Shown here one piece after another: positions 36,163 to 45,226 of a DNA stretch of 64,000 nucleotides. Both the position numbers and the translations under genes were made by a program. The notes below the pieces were generated by a model, which searched no databases, had not been told where the DNA came from, and saw nothing but the letters and a program-made list of their open reading frames with translations. The DNA lies in NCBI GenBank assembly GCA_964429135.1, contig CAYSAU010000010.1, positions 50,429-114,428 of the forward strand. The letters are read 5' to 3'. Numbering within the stretch: position 1 is the first letter of the stretch; the number at the start of each line of letters is the position of its first letter. This stretch comes from CAZSDU01 sp964429135 (GTDB taxonomy: Bacteria > Bacteroidota > Bacteroidia > Bacteroidales > FEN-979).

Positions 36163-36744
36163 TTAGGGATTTCGGTCAGGGGAGGAGTTGATTTTGTATT
36201 CGGTTACTGAGATTCCGGTAATGGCTTTGAATTGGGTTGAAAGGTACTGAACGCTGCTATAGCCCATCATATAGGCGATTTCGCTCAGGGAAAGATCTCC
36301 ATAATTGATCAGTTCTTTAACTTTTTCAATCTTATGGAGTATGATGAATTTTTCAAGGGTGATTTGCTCATGTTTTGAAAAAAGGCTTGACAAATAAGGG
36401 TATGACATATTAAATCTTTCCACCAGGTAGTCAGAGTTACGGACCATGGCATTGTATGTGGAATAGTGAACGAGTTCAATGATTGCTTGTTTGATCTGTT
36501 CTATCAGGATTTTTTCTTTATCCTGTATGATTTCAAATCCGAATTGTTCCAGGATACGTTCAATTTTTTTCCAGCTGATTTTTTTGGGGTTGATGGTCAA
36601 GGTGATTCTTCCCATCCTGATATCATCAATCTGAACACCATCCATGCCAAGTTCATTTCTGACCACATAGATACAGCAATGGCAAACCATGTTCCTGACA
36701 TGGATCGTCCGTTGCTGCTGAAGGTGTTGTTTTTTTTCTGACAT
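36163..36744 (-). CDS. HMA-like domain fused to AraC-type HTH
   Basis: 193 residues. The N-terminal 75 resemble a heavy-metal-associated ferredoxin-like domain: RNMVCHCCIYVVRNEL keeps the MxCxxC motif (Met19, Cys21, Cys24), and DDIRMGRITLTINPKK fits strands 2 and 3. The remaining part ends with an AraC double HTH (LSLSEIAYMMGYSSVQYLSTQFKAITG as the final helices). The pair looks like a metal-sensing regulator, probably copper-type by motif; metal and targets are inferred. It starts three bases after rodA on the same strand, so it could be co-transcribed with mrdA-rodA, and it lies upstream of the PqqD operon. Confidence 0.82.
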   Translation of the reverse strand: MSEKKQHLQQQRTIHVRNMVCHCCIYVVRNELGMDGVQIDDIRMGRITLTINPKKISWKKIERILEQFGFEIIQDKEKILIEQIKQAIIELVHYSTYNAMVRNSDYLVERFNMSYPYLSSLFSKHEQITLEKFIILHKIEKVKELINYGDLSLSEIAYMMGYSSVQYLSTQFKAITGISVTEYKINSSPDRNP

Positions 36745-36747
36745 CGG

Positions 36748-38007
36748 TTAAACCAGTTCGTAACGATATGAATCTTGGCGAATAAAGATAAACAATAAAA
36801 TGGTAAACGCCCAGAGGGAAGATCCCCCGTAACTGATAAAAGGCAGAGGAATTCCTATAACCGGCAGCAAACCAAGAGTCATACCGATGTTAATGGCGAA
36901 ATGGAAGAACAGGATTGATGCAACACCATAACCATAGAGCCTGCTGAATTTGGAACGTTGTCGTTCGGCTGTCAGGATCAAACGGGTAAAAAGGGCAAGG
37001 TAAAGAAAGACCAGGGCGGAGCTTCCAAGAAACCCTCTTTCCTCCCCTATGGTACAGAAGATGAAATCTGTGCTTTGTTCAGGGACGAAATTATACTTGG
37101 TCTGGGTTCCCTGTAAGAAACCTTTTCCTGTCAGCCGACCTGAGCCGATGGCAATGAGGGATTGGTTGACATTGTATCCCGCACCTTTCAGGTCAGTGTT
37201 CATCCCCAGCAGCACTTGGATACGCTGTCGCTGATGGGGCTCCAGAATGTGATTTACAGTATATTCAACAGAATAGACAAAGGCTGTGCTGGCCAGAAAA
37301 ACGGCTGAGATTACGAGGATGTTTTTCAACCGGCGATGGGTACGCAGGTAAATAATGATACTGATGAGAAAAAGACCTCCTATAAGATATGCTTTTGGGA
37401 GGATCAGTGATAATATTCCAAGCAGGGGAAGAAGGATGAAAGTCAGGGGAATAAAGCCCGAAAGACCGCTTCGGTAAAGAACAATGATGAAAGCGAGAAA
37501 TATGATGGCAGAACCGGTATCATGTTGAAGCAATACGATAAAGGCAGGCAAAAGAATGATTACAGAAGCGAAGAAAAGCGTGGAGGTTTTTCGGATATCT
37601 ACATCGATAGTGCTTAGAAACTTAGCCAATGCCAGGCATGTGGCCATTTTTGCAAACTCGGCAGGCTGGACCCCAAATCCTCCGATTGCAAACCAGCCTT
37701 TGGACCCGGAAATTTCCCTTCCCGAAAAGATGACCAAGATCAGCATCAGCAGACAAATTCCATAGATAAAATAGGAGAGCTGGGAAAACAACTTTGGATC
37801 GATAAGCAGTATCACCATGGCCAGAAAAAGGGCTGCAAGGATAAATACCATTTGTTTCCCATACCGCTGTGTCATATCCACGATATGGTGATGGTTTTCA
37901 TCGTATACTGCGGCATAGATGTTGATCCAGCCAATGATGACCAGGGCCAGGTATATGCCTACCAAAATCCAGTCAATCTTGTAAAATATTCCTTTGTCCT
38001 CTCTCAA
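36748..38007 (-). CDS. rodA: Rod-shape peptidoglycan polymerase RodA (SEDS family)
   Basis: 419 residues with ten predicted membrane helices. SEDS motifs are visible: SKGWFAIGGFGVQPAEFAKM, QHDTGSAIIFLAF, GSGRLTGKGFLQGTQTKYNF, FIFCTIGEERGFLG, and ISYGGSSLWAF near the end. It polymerises glycan strands from lipid II in the elongasome with the class B PBP2 encoded immediately upstream; the genes overlap by 35 bases. It ends close to the HMA-AraC gene. Confidence 0.96.
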   Translation of the reverse strand: MREDKGIFYKIDWILVGIYLALVIIGWINIYAAVYDENHHHIVDMTQRYGKQMVFILAALFLAMVILLIDPKLFSQLSYFIYGICLLMLILVIFSGREISGSKGWFAIGGFGVQPAEFAKMATCLALAKFLSTIDVDIRKTSTLFFASVIILLPAFIVLLQHDTGSAIIFLAFIIVLYRSGLSGFIPLTFILLPLLGILSLILPKAYLIGGLFLISIIIYLRTHRRLKNILVISAVFLASTAFVYSVEYTVNHILEPHQRQRIQVLLGMNTDLKGAGYNVNQSLIAIGSGRLTGKGFLQGTQTKYNFVPEQSTDFIFCTIGEERGFLGSSALVFLYLALFTRLILTAERQRSKFSRLYGYGVASILFFHFAINIGMTLGLLPVIGIPLPFISYGGSSLWAFTILLFIFIRQDSYRYELV

Positions 38008-39838
38008 TTTCCAGGTATTGTCCGTTAATCAGGTTACTGTTAATCATCCTTTCTTCAAGATCTTTTCTTTTGACACATCTTTTCAGGTACTTTTCAATCA
38101 TTAAACTGGCAATAGGCGCAGCCCAGCTTGCACCGAAACCAGCATTTTCCACCACTACCGAAATAGCAATCTTGGTGTTTTGTCTGGGAGCAAATGCAAT
38201 AAAAACAGAATGATTTTTTCCATGGGGGTTTTGCGCGGTACCTGTTTTTCCGCATATTTCAATGCTGTCTATTTTGGCATTGGTGGCAGTTCCCCCAGTT
38301 ATTACATTGGCCATCCCTTCGATGACCACATCGAAATAGGAAGGATCGACATCACAGTAGCGTTTTTGTAAATATTTTGTATTCAGGCTGTCCTTACTTC
38401 CGAAAGCGCGGATTACATGAGGAGTATAAAAAAAACCCTTATTGGATATCAGGGCAGCCAGGTTGGCCAGTTGTACAGGTGTGATACCGATTTCTCCCTG
38501 CCCGATGGCCAGAGAAATGATACTCATGGACCGCCACCTGTTTTTCCCATGGTATTTATCGTAATAGGCCGGTGAAGGAATGTTTCCGTTGAGTTCTCCG
38601 GGGATATCAATCCCGAGTTTTTTCCCAAATCCGAAGCTCATCACTTCTTTTCTCCAGCTTTCATAGGCTTGGCGTGTATTAAGGTATGATTTTTTATCAA
38701 TAATGGATTTAAAGACCCTGCAGAAATAGGTATTACAGGAGATCTGGATGGCGCCCACCAGATCCAGGGGACTTCCGTGGGGATGACAAGCGACCATTTT
38801 TCCGTCTCCAATGGGGTAACCTCCATTGCAAGCATAGCGGGTTTCCGGAGTTAAAACTCCTTGCTGCTGACCGACCAGGGCATCCACCAGTTTAAAGGTG
38901 GAACCAGGTGGGTACATGGCCATGAGTGCCCGGTTAAATAAAGGAACAAATAATGTGTCTTCACTCAGCAAGGTATAGTTTTTTTTCCGGATCTGACCAA
39001 CCAGCAGATTGGGATCATAGGCAGGGCTGGAGACCAGGCAAAGAATTTCTCCGCTTTCGGGTTCAATGGCCACAATACTGCCTTTCTTTCCACTCATAAG
39101 CAGTTCTCCGTATGTCTGAAGCTCGGCATCCAGAGAGGCGTACAGATCCGTCCCTGCAACGGAAGCGGTATCATATTTACCATCATGGAAACTCCCTTTA
39201 CTGCGGTTAAAGACATCCACGACCTGGATTTTCAGCCCCTTTTTTCCCCTGAGGATTTCTTCATATGATCTCTCAATGCCACTAATGCCAATATAATCCC
39301 CGGACTTGTAATATGGATTTTTAGCGATTATTTCCGGATTGACCTCTCCAATGTATCCGAAAGTGTGAGCAGCAATGGGATAAGTGTACTTTCTCAGGGT
39401 TCGCGATTGGACAAAGAAGCCCTGGAAAAGAAAAAGCTTTTCTTCAAGATATCCATAATTTTCACGGGTGATCTGGGACTGAAAAACGGAGGCACGATAA
39501 GGTGAATAATTCCTCGCTTTGATTAAGCGATCAACGAACTCTTTTGGTTCTATCCCGATCAGGCGGCAGAGCTCTGCCGTATCAGTGTTTTTCACCTGCC
39601 GGGGTATAACCATCAGATCATAAGCGGCTTCGTTATATACCAGTAATTTGCCATTCCGGTCGAAAATCAATCCCCTGGCGGGATATTGGGTGATATAGCG
39701 CAGTACATTATTATTGGCGGAAAGGATATATTTATCCACCAGGATTTGAATATAAAACAGACGAATGAGATATATGCCCCCGATGATAAAAAAAAATCCA
39801 ATGATAATGTATTTCCGGTTGGCGAATTTTCTTTCCAT
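37973..39838 (-). CDS. mrdA: Penicillin-binding protein 2 (class B transpeptidase)
   Basis: 621 residues: N-terminal membrane anchor (YIIIGFFFIIGGIYLIRLF), dimerisation region from about 50 to 230, then transpeptidase domain. The active-site serine lies in PPGSTFKLVDAL (SxxK), with SCN in QISCNTYFC and KTG in CGKTGTAQNP. It cross-links glycan made by RodA during cell elongation. Usual elongasome partners mreCD do not adjoin; a small lipoprotein gene precedes it by five bases instead. Confidence 0.96.
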   Translation of the reverse strand: MERKFANRKYIIIGFFFIIGGIYLIRLFYIQILVDKYILSANNNVLRYITQYPARGLIFDRNGKLLVYNEAAYDLMVIPRQVKNTDTAELCRLIGIEPKEFVDRLIKARNYSPYRASVFQSQITRENYGYLEEKLFLFQGFFVQSRTLRKYTYPIAAHTFGYIGEVNPEIIAKNPYYKSGDYIGISGIERSYEEILRGKKGLKIQVVDVFNRSKGSFHDGKYDTASVAGTDLYASLDAELQTYGELLMSGKKGSIVAIEPESGEILCLVSSPAYDPNLLVGQIRKKNYTLLSEDTLFVPLFNRALMAMYPPGSTFKLVDALVGQQQGVLTPETRYACNGGYPIGDGKMVACHPHGSPLDLVGAIQISCNTYFCRVFKSIIDKKSYLNTRQAYESWRKEVMSFGFGKKLGIDIPGELNGNIPSPAYYDKYHGKNRWRSMSIISLAIGQGEIGITPVQLANLAALISNKGFFYTPHVIRAFGSKDSLNTKYLQKRYCDVDPSYFDVVIEGMANVITGGTATNAKIDSIEICGKTGTAQNPHGKNHSVFIAFAPRQNTKIAISVVVENAGFGASWAAPIASLMIEKYLKRCVKRKDLEERMINSNLINGQYLEIERGQRNILQD

Positions 39839-39843
39839 CCGCT

Positions 39844-40344
39844 TTATTTCCTTCTCAGAATGATATCGGGAGTGTATATGATGTTGCTTTGATGAAGTGC
39901 ACGGTCATAAATATACAGTTCAAACCTAATGGTATCGAATAAAGGATGGGGATTCATTGACAGCGTATCGACAATCAGCCCTTTGATCGCTTTATTCGGA
40001 TTGTCGGGAGTCAATACAGGGATACGTGCCGAGAAGGGAGGATCCAGGTCAATTTTTACGTATTCGCCAGCTTGCTTTTCAAAATAGCCGATCAGATAAT
40101 TATAGTAATAGTCTCCCTGTTTGTTATAGGGTGGAAAAGTATCCCCGGGGTTCAATCCGATGTCCCCGTTCCCGTCTTTGAAGGTAATGGCAAGAATACC
40201 TTTTTTAGCGAACTGTCCGGTATCAAATATACTGGTCCAGCCTGCAAATTCAATTTGAGGGATATCCGGATACGTTTCTTTCTTCATGCAGGAAGTGAAA
40301 AAGAATATCCCGTAAACAAAAAGAAGCAGAAAGAAATATCGCAT
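39844..40344 (-). CDS. Small lipoprotein of unknown function upstream of mrdA
   Basis: 166 residues with signal peptide and lipobox FFFTSC (Cys about 19). The mature part begins KKETYPDIPQIEFAGW and has ITFKDGNGDIGLNPGD, a calcium-loop-like Asp/Asn pattern seen in several Bacteroidota lipoproteins. Strand-rich, one domain, no enzyme motif. It is the first gene of the mrdA-rodA unit with a five-base spacer. A role in cell-envelope growth is inferred from position only. Confidence 0.68.
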   Translation of the reverse strand: MRYFFLLLFVYGIFFFTSCMKKETYPDIPQIEFAGWTSIFDTGQFAKKGILAITFKDGNGDIGLNPGDTFPPYNKQGDYYYNYLIGYFEKQAGEYVKIDLDPPFSARIPVLTPDNPNKAIKGLIVDTLSMNPHPLFDTIRFELYIYDRALHQSNIIYTPDIILRRK

Positions 40345-40351
40345 AATGTAC

Positions 40352-40359
40352 TACCTTTG
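40352..40359 (+). promoter_or_regulatory. -7 element upstream of the LuxE-like gene
   Basis: TACCTTTG is a full match to TAnnTTTG on the plus strand, 50 bases before the ATG, in a 64-base divergent gap. No TTTG lies at the expected -33 distance, so this is a moderate call. Confidence 0.45.
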
Positions 40360-40408
40360 AATAGCCGTTAAAATTACAAATTTTTTAATTCATTAGCCCT
40401 TCTTAGCT

Positions 40409-41386
40409 ATGGAATTCAGGAATGATGTGTTTTCTGTAACATCCGAATCAGAATTTCTTCGTACTTCACTCGAATTATTTCATTTTCAATATGAATATAA
40501 TCAGGTTTATAAGGCCTTTGTCGACTCCCTGAACCTGGATCCCTTGAATATTAAAAGTCTTGCGCAGATACCCTTCCTCCCGGTCGAGTTCTTTAAAAAC
40601 AAGGAGGTCATGTGCGGGAAACAACCTCCCCAGAAAATTTTTCACAGCAGCGGAACTTCCGGTCCTGAAAAAAGCCGGCATTATATTTCTGACCTTAATC
40701 TTTACAGGAAATCGCTTCAGCTTGGATTTGAATTTTTTTTTGGACCTGTGGAGGATTGCCAGTTTCTGGCCTTGACGCCGACTCCTGAGCAACATCCTAA
40801 TTCCTCCCTGGTATTCATGTTGTCACGGCTGATGGACCTTAGCCTGAGTGCAGAAAACGGTTTTTTCCTTCAGAGTTTTTCCGGACTTCACGCTCGGCTT
40901 AAACAGTCTCATCCACAAGGTAAAAAAGTAATCTTATTCGGCCTAACTCATGCCCTGTTGAATTTTGCCCGTCAGTTCCCGGATAATTATGGACAGGTCA
41001 TTGTGGTTGAGACCGGGGGCATGAAAGGACAGGGTGAGGAAATGATTAGGGAGGAATTGCATGCCACGCTCTGTTCTTCTTTCGGATTGAAAAAGATACA
41101 CTCGGAATACAGCATGACGGAATTGTTATCCCAGGCCTACTCACAGGGTGATGGGGTATTCCATTGTCCGCCCTGGATGAAAGTTCTCATTCGGGAAACA
41201 AAAGATCCTTTTTCGTTTGAAAAACCAGGAACCACTGGAGGTATCAACATCATCGATCTGGCCAATATTTATTCCTGTGCTTTTATCTCCACCCAGGATC
41301 TCGGCCGGAAATATACCGATGGTTCCTTTGAAGTGCTGGGCCGCTTCGATTCCGCTGATGCCAGGGGATGCAGCCTGATGATTTAA
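40409..41386 (+). CDS. LuxE/acyl-protein synthetase-like protein
   Basis: 325 residues of the ANL-related LuxE family, which activates acyl groups as adenylates for transfer. Visible are FHSSGTSGPEKSRHYISD (the ATP-loop SSGTSG), VETGGMKGQGEEM, SEYSMTELLSQAYS (acyl-adenylate motif) and DLGRKYTDGSFEVLGR followed by ARGCSLMI at the end. LuxE in light-emitting bacteria works with fatty acid reductase LuxC, but no LuxC gene is nearby; in Bacteroidota the homologue usually stands alone and its acceptor is unknown. About 165 bases follow before the convergent SRAP gene, with no convincing gene or terminator. Confidence 0.87.
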   Translation: MEFRNDVFSVTSESEFLRTSLELFHFQYEYNQVYKAFVDSLNLDPLNIKSLAQIPFLPVEFFKNKEVMCGKQPPQKIFHSSGTSGPEKSRHYISDLNLYRKSLQLGFEFFFGPVEDCQFLALTPTPEQHPNSSLVFMLSRLMDLSLSAENGFFLQSFSGLHARLKQSHPQGKKVILFGLTHALLNFARQFPDNYGQVIVVETGGMKGQGEEMIREELHATLCSSFGLKKIHSEYSMTELLSQAYSQGDGVFHCPPWMKVLIRETKDPFSFEKPGTTGGINIIDLANIYSCAFISTQDLGRKYTDGSFEVLGRFDSADARGCSLMI

Positions 41387-41551
41387 CAAAGATTCCATCA
41401 GACAAAAACCTGATGACCTGCCCTGTAACTGTTATACGGGGGAGGGCATTGCTTAACTGGGAATATCCCGTTAATCCGTTTAGGGTAATATTTGACTTAT
41501 TGAGATACTCTGGTGGTTTATGTATTCAAAAAATCAGGACCCCGGAACGGA

Positions 41552-42220
41552 TCATGTTGAAAAAGATGCAGATAAGGAAATGATCTCTTTACAGTCGTTC
41601 ATGGTGGAGTTCACCAGTTTAGAGACAGGATAAGCTTTCATTTTGAAGGCAGGAAAAGGTTTTAATAAACCCAGGAGTTCTTCTTTGGAAGATTGATCCA
41701 ACCATTTTTTCTCATCCTGAGGCTGAAGGATGACAGGCATGCGTTCATGAATTCCAGCCATTAATTCGTTGGCTTTGGTGGTAATAATGGAAAACGACCG
41801 GATGATCTCTCCGTCTCGACTGATCCATTGATCCCAAATGCCTGCCATGGAGAAGAGGGATTCATCCTGCATTAGTATCCGGAAAGGCGTTTGGTTTTTA
41901 TCTTTTTTCCATTCAAAAAAACTGTCGGCAACTACCAGGCATCTCCGGTTCCGAAAAATATTTTTAAAGGATGGTCTTTCAAGAATGGTTTCCGCCCTTG
42001 CATTGATCATCCGGCTACCGATTCCGGGTTCCTTCGCCCAGTAAGGGATAAGCCCCCAACGGTAGAAATTCAGTTCGCCGGCATTTTCATTTGAGATGAC
42101 TGCCAGATCCTGTCCGGGGGCACAGTTGTATCTGGCTTTATAAATGGCAGTGCGTACGCGCAACCCAAAGCGTTCTTGAATAAGGGCATCTTCAACGGCA
42201 AATGAATATCTTCCGCACAT
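41552..42220 (-). CDS. SOS response-associated peptidase (SRAP; YedK/HMCES family)
   Basis: 222 residues. Start set at ATG 42220 because the catalytic Cys must be residue 2 (MCGRYSF); an in-frame TTG one codon earlier would spoil this. The family covalently traps abasic sites in single-stranded DNA through Cys2. Further active-site residues are visible: Asn in INARAET, Glu in FFEWKKD and His in HERMPVIL. Lone gene; convergent with the LuxE-like gene. Confidence 0.93.
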   Translation of the reverse strand: MCGRYSFAVEDALIQERFGLRVRTAIYKARYNCAPGQDLAVISNENAGELNFYRWGLIPYWAKEPGIGSRMINARAETILERPSFKNIFRNRRCLVVADSFFEWKKDKNQTPFRILMQDESLFSMAGIWDQWISRDGEIIRSFSIITTKANELMAGIHERMPVILQPQDEKKWLDQSSKEELLGLLKPFPAFKMKAYPVSKLVNSTMNDCKEIISLSASFST

Positions 42221-42337
42221 CAATGGTAAATCAGAAATCTAAATTAGGAAAAATTCCTATATTTGATCGATGAAACATTATTTGATATCAAGAAAACCGA
42301 CAGGAATACCGGGGAGTAAAACTCTCCCTGAGAAAAT

Positions 42338-43018
42338 TTATTTTTTCCCCTCGATAATGATTACAATTTCTCCCTTAATGCTTTTTTGACCAAAGTGAGT
42401 GATTAATTCTTTCAGTGTTCCCCTTACATTTTCTTCAAAAATTTTTGTCAGCTCTCTGGATACGCATCCATAACGGTCTTCTCCAAAATATTCTGACAAC
42501 TGGGTCAGTGTTTTGAGCAGACGGAAAGGAGATTCATAAAAAATCATAGTTTTTTCTTCTCTGGCCAGTTTTTCCAATCTTGTTTGCCTTCCTTTCTTAT
42601 GGGGAAGAAAACCTTCAAAAGTAAAATGATCGGAAGGGATGCCGGAGTTTACAAGGGCGGGTACAAACGCTGTTGCACCTGGCAGGCATTCCACTTTAAT
42701 TCCTGCTTTGATACATTCCCTCACGAGAAGATAACCCGGGTCGGAGATGGCTGGGGTACCGGCATCACTGACAAGGGCGATCACGACTCCGTTTTTCAGT
42801 TGTTCAACAATGTTTTGAATGGTTTTATGCTCATTGAAAAGATGATGGGATACCATCTTTTTTTCAATGCCATGGTGTTTTAGTAAAAATCCGGTATTCC
42901 GCGTATCTTCGGCCAGAATAAAATCCACTTCACGAAGAACCCTTAAGGCTCGTATGGTGATATCTTCCAGATTACCGATAGGGGTTGGAACAATGAAAAG
43001 TTGGGTTGGTTCATTCAT
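42338..43018 (-). CDS. rsmI: 16S rRNA (cytidine-1402-2'-O) methyltransferase
   Basis: 226 residues of the SAM-dependent tetrapyrrole methylase-like fold: LFIVPTPIGNLEDITIRALR at the start, LAEDTRNTGFLLKHH, ALVSDAGTPAISDPGYLLVRE and FEGFLPHKKGRQ. It methylates the ribose of C1402 in 16S rRNA. ATG overlaps the stop of the response-regulator gene by four bases (ATGA), so translation is coupled. Confidence 0.95.
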   Translation of the reverse strand: MNEPTQLFIVPTPIGNLEDITIRALRVLREVDFILAEDTRNTGFLLKHHGIEKKMVSHHLFNEHKTIQNIVEQLKNGVVIALVSDAGTPAISDPGYLLVRECIKAGIKVECLPGATAFVPALVNSGIPSDHFTFEGFLPHKKGRQTRLEKLAREEKTMIFYESPFRLLKTLTQLSEYFGEDRYGCVSRELTKIFEENVRGTLKELITHFGQKSIKGEIVIIIEGKK

Positions 43019-43722
43019 TTATTCATCACGAGTTTGAATCCTATACCATGTACATTGATAAGTTCCACCCGGGGATCATCTTTCAGATACTTACGCAATT
43101 TGGCGATGTACACATCCATGCTGCGTGCATTGAAATAACTGTCGTCATTCCATAACTGGTTGAGTGCAACACTGCGATCAAGTACCTCGTTGGGGTGGGT
43201 ACACAGCAGGCGGAGCAAACCGGATTCCTTGGAAGTGAGTTTTTGTTCCCTGCCCCGTATGGATAAAATCTGACGGTTGAAATCGAAAGTATATTGACCA
43301 ATGGTGAACTGGTTTTCTCTTGAAGCGGTCTTCCTGGGTTCTTCAGTTCTTCGGAGAATGGCATGCATGCGGAGCAGCAGTTCTTCCATACTGAAAGGTT
43401 TGGTGATATAATCGTCAGCTCCGGCTTCGAATCCTTTAAGTTTGTCTTCCTGGAGTGCCTTGGCTGTTAGAAAGAGGATGGGGACCTTGGCATTGGCAGC
43501 ACGAATTTCTCTGGCGACAGTAAATCCATCCTTCACAGGCATCATAATATCAAGGATACAGAAATCAAATTCTTTTGTATGGAAAGCATCGACAGCTTCC
43601 TGTCCGTTCACGCAGAGGAGAGTCGAATAACCTTTGGCATCCAGATAATTTTTCAGGATATTCCCCAGGTTGCGGTCGTCTTCGGCGAGCAAAATGTTAA
43701 TCTGATTTTTCTCCATATCCAT
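43015..43722 (-). CDS. OmpR-family response regulator
   Basis: 235 residues: receiver with ILLAEDDRNLG, acceptor Asp in FCILDIMMPVKDG, Thr in ILFLTAKA and Lys in DYITKPFS; winged-helix DNA-binding domain with LTSKESGLLRLL, and SMDVYIAKLRKYLKDDP near the end. Resembles RprY of Bacteroides by size and composition. The partner kinase gene is 25 bases upstream on the same strand. Confidence 0.94.
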   Translation of the reverse strand: MDMEKNQINILLAEDDRNLGNILKNYLDAKGYSTLLCVNGQEAVDAFHTKEFDFCILDIMMPVKDGFTVAREIRAANAKVPILFLTAKALQEDKLKGFEAGADDYITKPFSMEELLLRMHAILRRTEEPRKTASRENQFTIGQYTFDFNRQILSIRGREQKLTSKESGLLRLLCTHPNEVLDRSVALNQLWNDDSYFNARSMDVYIAKLRKYLKDDPRVELINVHGIGFKLVMNK

Positions 43723-43747
43723 TCATCATAACAGATGAAAAACAAAT

Positions 43748-45034
43748 TTAGTCTTTTATATGGAAAGGAAGAAAAACAGAGAATTTACTTCCTTTGTTCA
43801 CTTCACTTTCCAGTTCCACCTTCCCCTGATGCTCTGCCACAATGGCTTTCACATAACTCAGCCCCAATCCAAAACCCCTGACTTCATGAATGTTGCCCGT
43901 GGGAACGCGATAAAGCTTGTCAAAAATTTTTTTCTGTTCATTTTTACTAATCCCGATGCCATGGTCTTCAATGGTCAGCATGATACCATGAGGGGAATTT
44001 TCCGTTCTTACCTGAATATGTGGTTTTCGAGGTGAATATTTATTGGCATTGTCGATCAGGTTGTACACCAGGTTGGTCAGATGGACACGATCCCCTTCAA
44101 TGATTGGTTGTGCGGCAAGTAAGTCTGTATGGATAATCCCATCTTTGATTTCAACCTGGATACGGAGGTTTTTTATCACTTCCGCAATGATGTCATGAAG
44201 ATTGATCTTATCCAGTTTCATTTTGAGCTGTCCCTTTTCAATTACGGCTGTTTGCAGTATTTTTTCTGCCATTCCTGCGAGCCGCTTGTTTTCTTCCTGA
44301 ATCATGGTGATATAGGAATGAAAAAATTCATCCGATTTTCTCAGATTTTTATCGTTAAGGGCTTCACAGGCAAGAGAAATAGTCGAAATCGGAGTCTTAA
44401 ATTCATGCGTCATATTGTTGATAAAGTCGTTTTTTAATTCCGACAAGCGTTTCTGACGAAAAACAATGGCAATGGTGTATGTAAATGAATAAACGATCAC
44501 GATGATCAGGATAATGCTGATGAGCAGCATACCAAACAGTTCTGTTAGCAGGAATTGTTTTTCTTTTGGAAAATAAATCAGAAGGTATTCCGGACTGGTA
44601 TAGATATCGCTCTGGAAAAGGTTGAAAGCATATCCTTTTTCGATGAGTTCTTTGCGAAAATTTCCAGATTTTTCAATCAGAAAGTCCAGCCCCTCAGGTT
44701 TGAAAATACCGAATTCATAACGTGTATCTATGCCTTTGATGTTCAGTTCAAGAGCGATCAAGGAATCGAGCTTGTTTTTATTGATGAAGTTGTCATAGGG
44801 TAGATGGCGGTTGAAGTTCAGCATGCTTTCAAACTGGTTGACTTGAAGGGCTTTGGATTTCTCAAGTCGTTCCACTTTCATCACCACTTTGGTAAGGGCC
44901 TCATTCACGCTTCGCCTGAAATTGGCTTCTTTAACCCTGGAAGCGTTGGTGATCCAATAAATCTGTATTCCCAACAGCCCGATCAGGGCGAAGGTCATGG
45001 CTAAGATCGTAATGATGATGATCCTTCGGTTCAT
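43748..45034 (-). CDS. Sensor histidine kinase (RprX-like)
   Basis: 428 residues: membrane helix at 6-28, a periplasmic domain of about 130 residues with few features, second helix (LFGMLLISIILIIVIVYSF), HisKA with NNMTHEFKTPISTIS and HATPase with N-box NLVYNLIDNANKYSP, G1 IEDHGIGISK and G2 RGFGLGLSYVKAIV. It phosphorylates the OmpR-type regulator that follows. The minus strand carries a TACTTTTG at 45040-45047, five bases from the ATG, too close for a normal leader. Confidence 0.93.
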   Translation of the reverse strand: MNRRIIIITILAMTFALIGLLGIQIYWITNASRVKEANFRRSVNEALTKVVMKVERLEKSKALQVNQFESMLNFNRHLPYDNFINKNKLDSLIALELNIKGIDTRYEFGIFKPEGLDFLIEKSGNFRKELIEKGYAFNLFQSDIYTSPEYLLIYFPKEKQFLLTELFGMLLISIILIIVIVYSFTYTIAIVFRQKRLSELKNDFINNMTHEFKTPISTISLACEALNDKNLRKSDEFFHSYITMIQEENKRLAGMAEKILQTAVIEKGQLKMKLDKINLHDIIAEVIKNLRIQVEIKDGIIHTDLLAAQPIIEGDRVHLTNLVYNLIDNANKYSPRKPHIQVRTENSPHGIMLTIEDHGIGISKNEQKKIFDKLYRVPTGNIHEVRGFGLGLSYVKAIVAEHQGKVELESEVNKGSKFSVFLPFHIKD

Positions 45035-45126
45035 GAATACAAAAGTATTGAATTTTGAGATTCAGACATTTAACAATTTTTAACGTATATTAATATTTCT
45101 TAACATCTTGAATCTGAAGTTTCGGT

Positions 45127-45134
45127 TATTTTTG
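45127..45134 (+). promoter_or_regulatory. -7 element of a possible short transcript before pgi
   Basis: TATTTTTG fits TAnnTTTG; the nearest upstream TTG is only 16 bases away, so the -33 half is poor. It lies about 60 bases before a strong terminator, which would give a transcript of roughly 85 bases. Confidence 0.35.
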
Positions 45135-45140
45135 TTTTAG

Positions 45141-45226
45141 AAAAAACGAAAAGTTATATATCGGTCTGTTAAGGTTTTGTTTATTGGTTTCAAGTGTGTT
45201 CTTTGCAAGGGGACACACTTTTTTTT
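45141..45226 (+). ncRNA. Candidate small RNA or leader ending in a terminator, upstream of pgi
   Basis: Between the divergent kinase and pgi genes (242 bases) there is no open frame worth calling. The stretch from the -7 element to the T-run contains an A-rich start, AAGTTATATATCGG and a strong terminator hairpin. pgi appears to have a separate promoter just downstream, which makes a free transcript more likely than an attenuated leader. No known RNA family was recognised. The 5' end is estimated from the promoter element only. Confidence 0.35.
45192..45226 (+). terminator. Strong rho-independent-type terminator in the kinase-pgi gap
   Basis: AAGTGTGT (45192-45199) pairs perfectly with ACACACTT (45213-45220) around a 13-base loop, with T continuing from 45219 to 45226. 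It faces pgi but no plus-strand gene lies upstream. Confidence 0.75.

Noticed and set aside
41387..41551. Hairpin CATCAG/CTGATG after the LuxE-like gene as a terminator
   Set aside because: Stem of only six bases and no T-run.
41368..41583. 71-codon plus-strand frame after the LuxE-like gene
   Set aside because: Overlaps both neighbours' ends, has no recognisable content and no good start signal.
42301..42340. GGGAG/CTCCC hairpin after rsmI as terminator
   Set aside because: On the minus strand no T-run follows the stem.
42270..42389. 39-codon plus-strand frame with TATATTTG just upstream
   Set aside because: The element is only five bases from the ATG and the frame mostly runs antisense to rsmI; probably chance.
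45040..45047. TACTTTTG on the minus strand as promoter of the histidine kinase gene
   Set aside because: It would leave essentially no leader before the ATG, and no -33 element is present.
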